From: Mya arenaria
Lineage: Eukaryota; Mollusca; Bivalvia; Myida; Myidae
Reading direction: 5' to 3'
Assembly (NCBI RefSeq): GCF_026914265.1
Contig: NC_069131.1
Coordinates: 9,192,001-9,256,000, forward strand
Length of the DNA stretch: 64,000 nt
Shown one piece after another: positions 63,448 through 64,000 of the stretch. Positions within the stretch are counted from its first letter, which is position 1, and each line of letters starts with the position of its first letter. The position numbers and the translations under genes are program-made. The notes below the pieces were generated by a model that worked only from the letters and a program-made list of their open reading frames with translations, was not told where the DNA came from and did no database searches.

Positions 63448-64000
63448 TCTTTGGTTTATGATAGAAAGTATAAAAATTCCAAGTAAAGTATAACAATTTC
63501 AAGTAAAGGGATACAAATTAAGCTGGATGAGTCACCCGATGTGACTTAAAATTAAATTGGGCATGAACAATTAGCAAGAAAGTTGATCAGTACATGACCA
63601 AAAATTAAGCTGCGCAGATAATAATTTACACTTTGCTGTCATTTTTCTTTAGGGTAAAAAAAATGTCAACACAGGACCTCCTTTTCACAAGTCGAACTTC
63701 GAAAGTGGAAAGTAGCAAACCTGATTTTGCGCTTTATAATAGGTTTCCCTCAGCCAGATATGGTATACCATGATATGTGGGTGATTTACTGCGTCTGCGT
63801 AACTGGCACGACCTGCAAGAGGTTCTCCAATAAAGGAGATGATCCATGAGTCACATTTAAGTATCTGTTGCTGTAACCCATAAAAAAATTAATGGTTAGT
63901 CTTTGGCAAATAATTGTGCACCATTAGGCCAGGTGATCATTTAACAATTGAAGGTAATACATAAGGAAACCTAAGCATTATTCTAATATATACATATTTT

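Overview
The window looks like nuclear DNA from a bivalve mollusc. I base this on AT-rich, GT-AG intron-split animal genes, a tRNA-Ala gene, tRNA-headed SINE-like repeats, many short inverted-repeat elements, and low-complexity 'gtccgtccg' repeats that I associate with bivalve genomes. The species is not identifiable from the sequence alone. I saw no bacterial genes, CRISPR array or retrovirus-like element.

Layout. (1) 195-10376, plus strand: an 11-exon membrane-anchored carboxylesterase/cholinesterase-like gene (641 aa by my splicing) with a Ser-Asp-His triad. (2) 12935-14566, minus strand: an intronless RING-less TRIM-like gene (B-box, coiled coil, NHL-like propeller). (3) 16627-31094, plus strand: a complete 13-exon TTC38 orthologue (466 aa). 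Its introns hold a 190-bp-arm palindrome, partial exon duplications, three minisatellites and an antisense tRNA-Ala(CGC). (4) 31706-32623, minus strand: a decayed transposase-like fragment. (5) 36320-38705, minus strand: a five-exon type II membrane beta-propeller gene (350 aa). (6) 38900-60000, minus strand: a tandem torsin-like (AAA+) cluster with two intact five-exon genes (45415-50056 and 57270-59991), one 5'-truncated pseudogene (40649-41726) and one small last-exon fragment (about 51680). A truncated second copy of the propeller gene (about 42062-42491) abuts the torsin pseudogene. (7) 52206-54246: a 5'-truncated LINE inside the cluster. (8) 60000-64000: no gene recognised; palindromic repeats and inverted-repeat elements.

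The most notable pattern is the repeated torsin-like plus propeller module. It appears to have been copied in tandem with its 3' flank and partly destroyed by a deletion that joined the remains of both genes. The torsin-like copies keep a canonical GKT Walker A motif, but their Walker B is degenerate (FESME or FERMK where torsins have FDEMD). A second theme is partial exon duplication: three unrelated exons, in the esterase and TTC38 genes, have exon-derived copies in the neighbouring intron.

All exon coordinates come from reading splice consensus by eye and checking that the phases join. No transcript or database comparison was possible.
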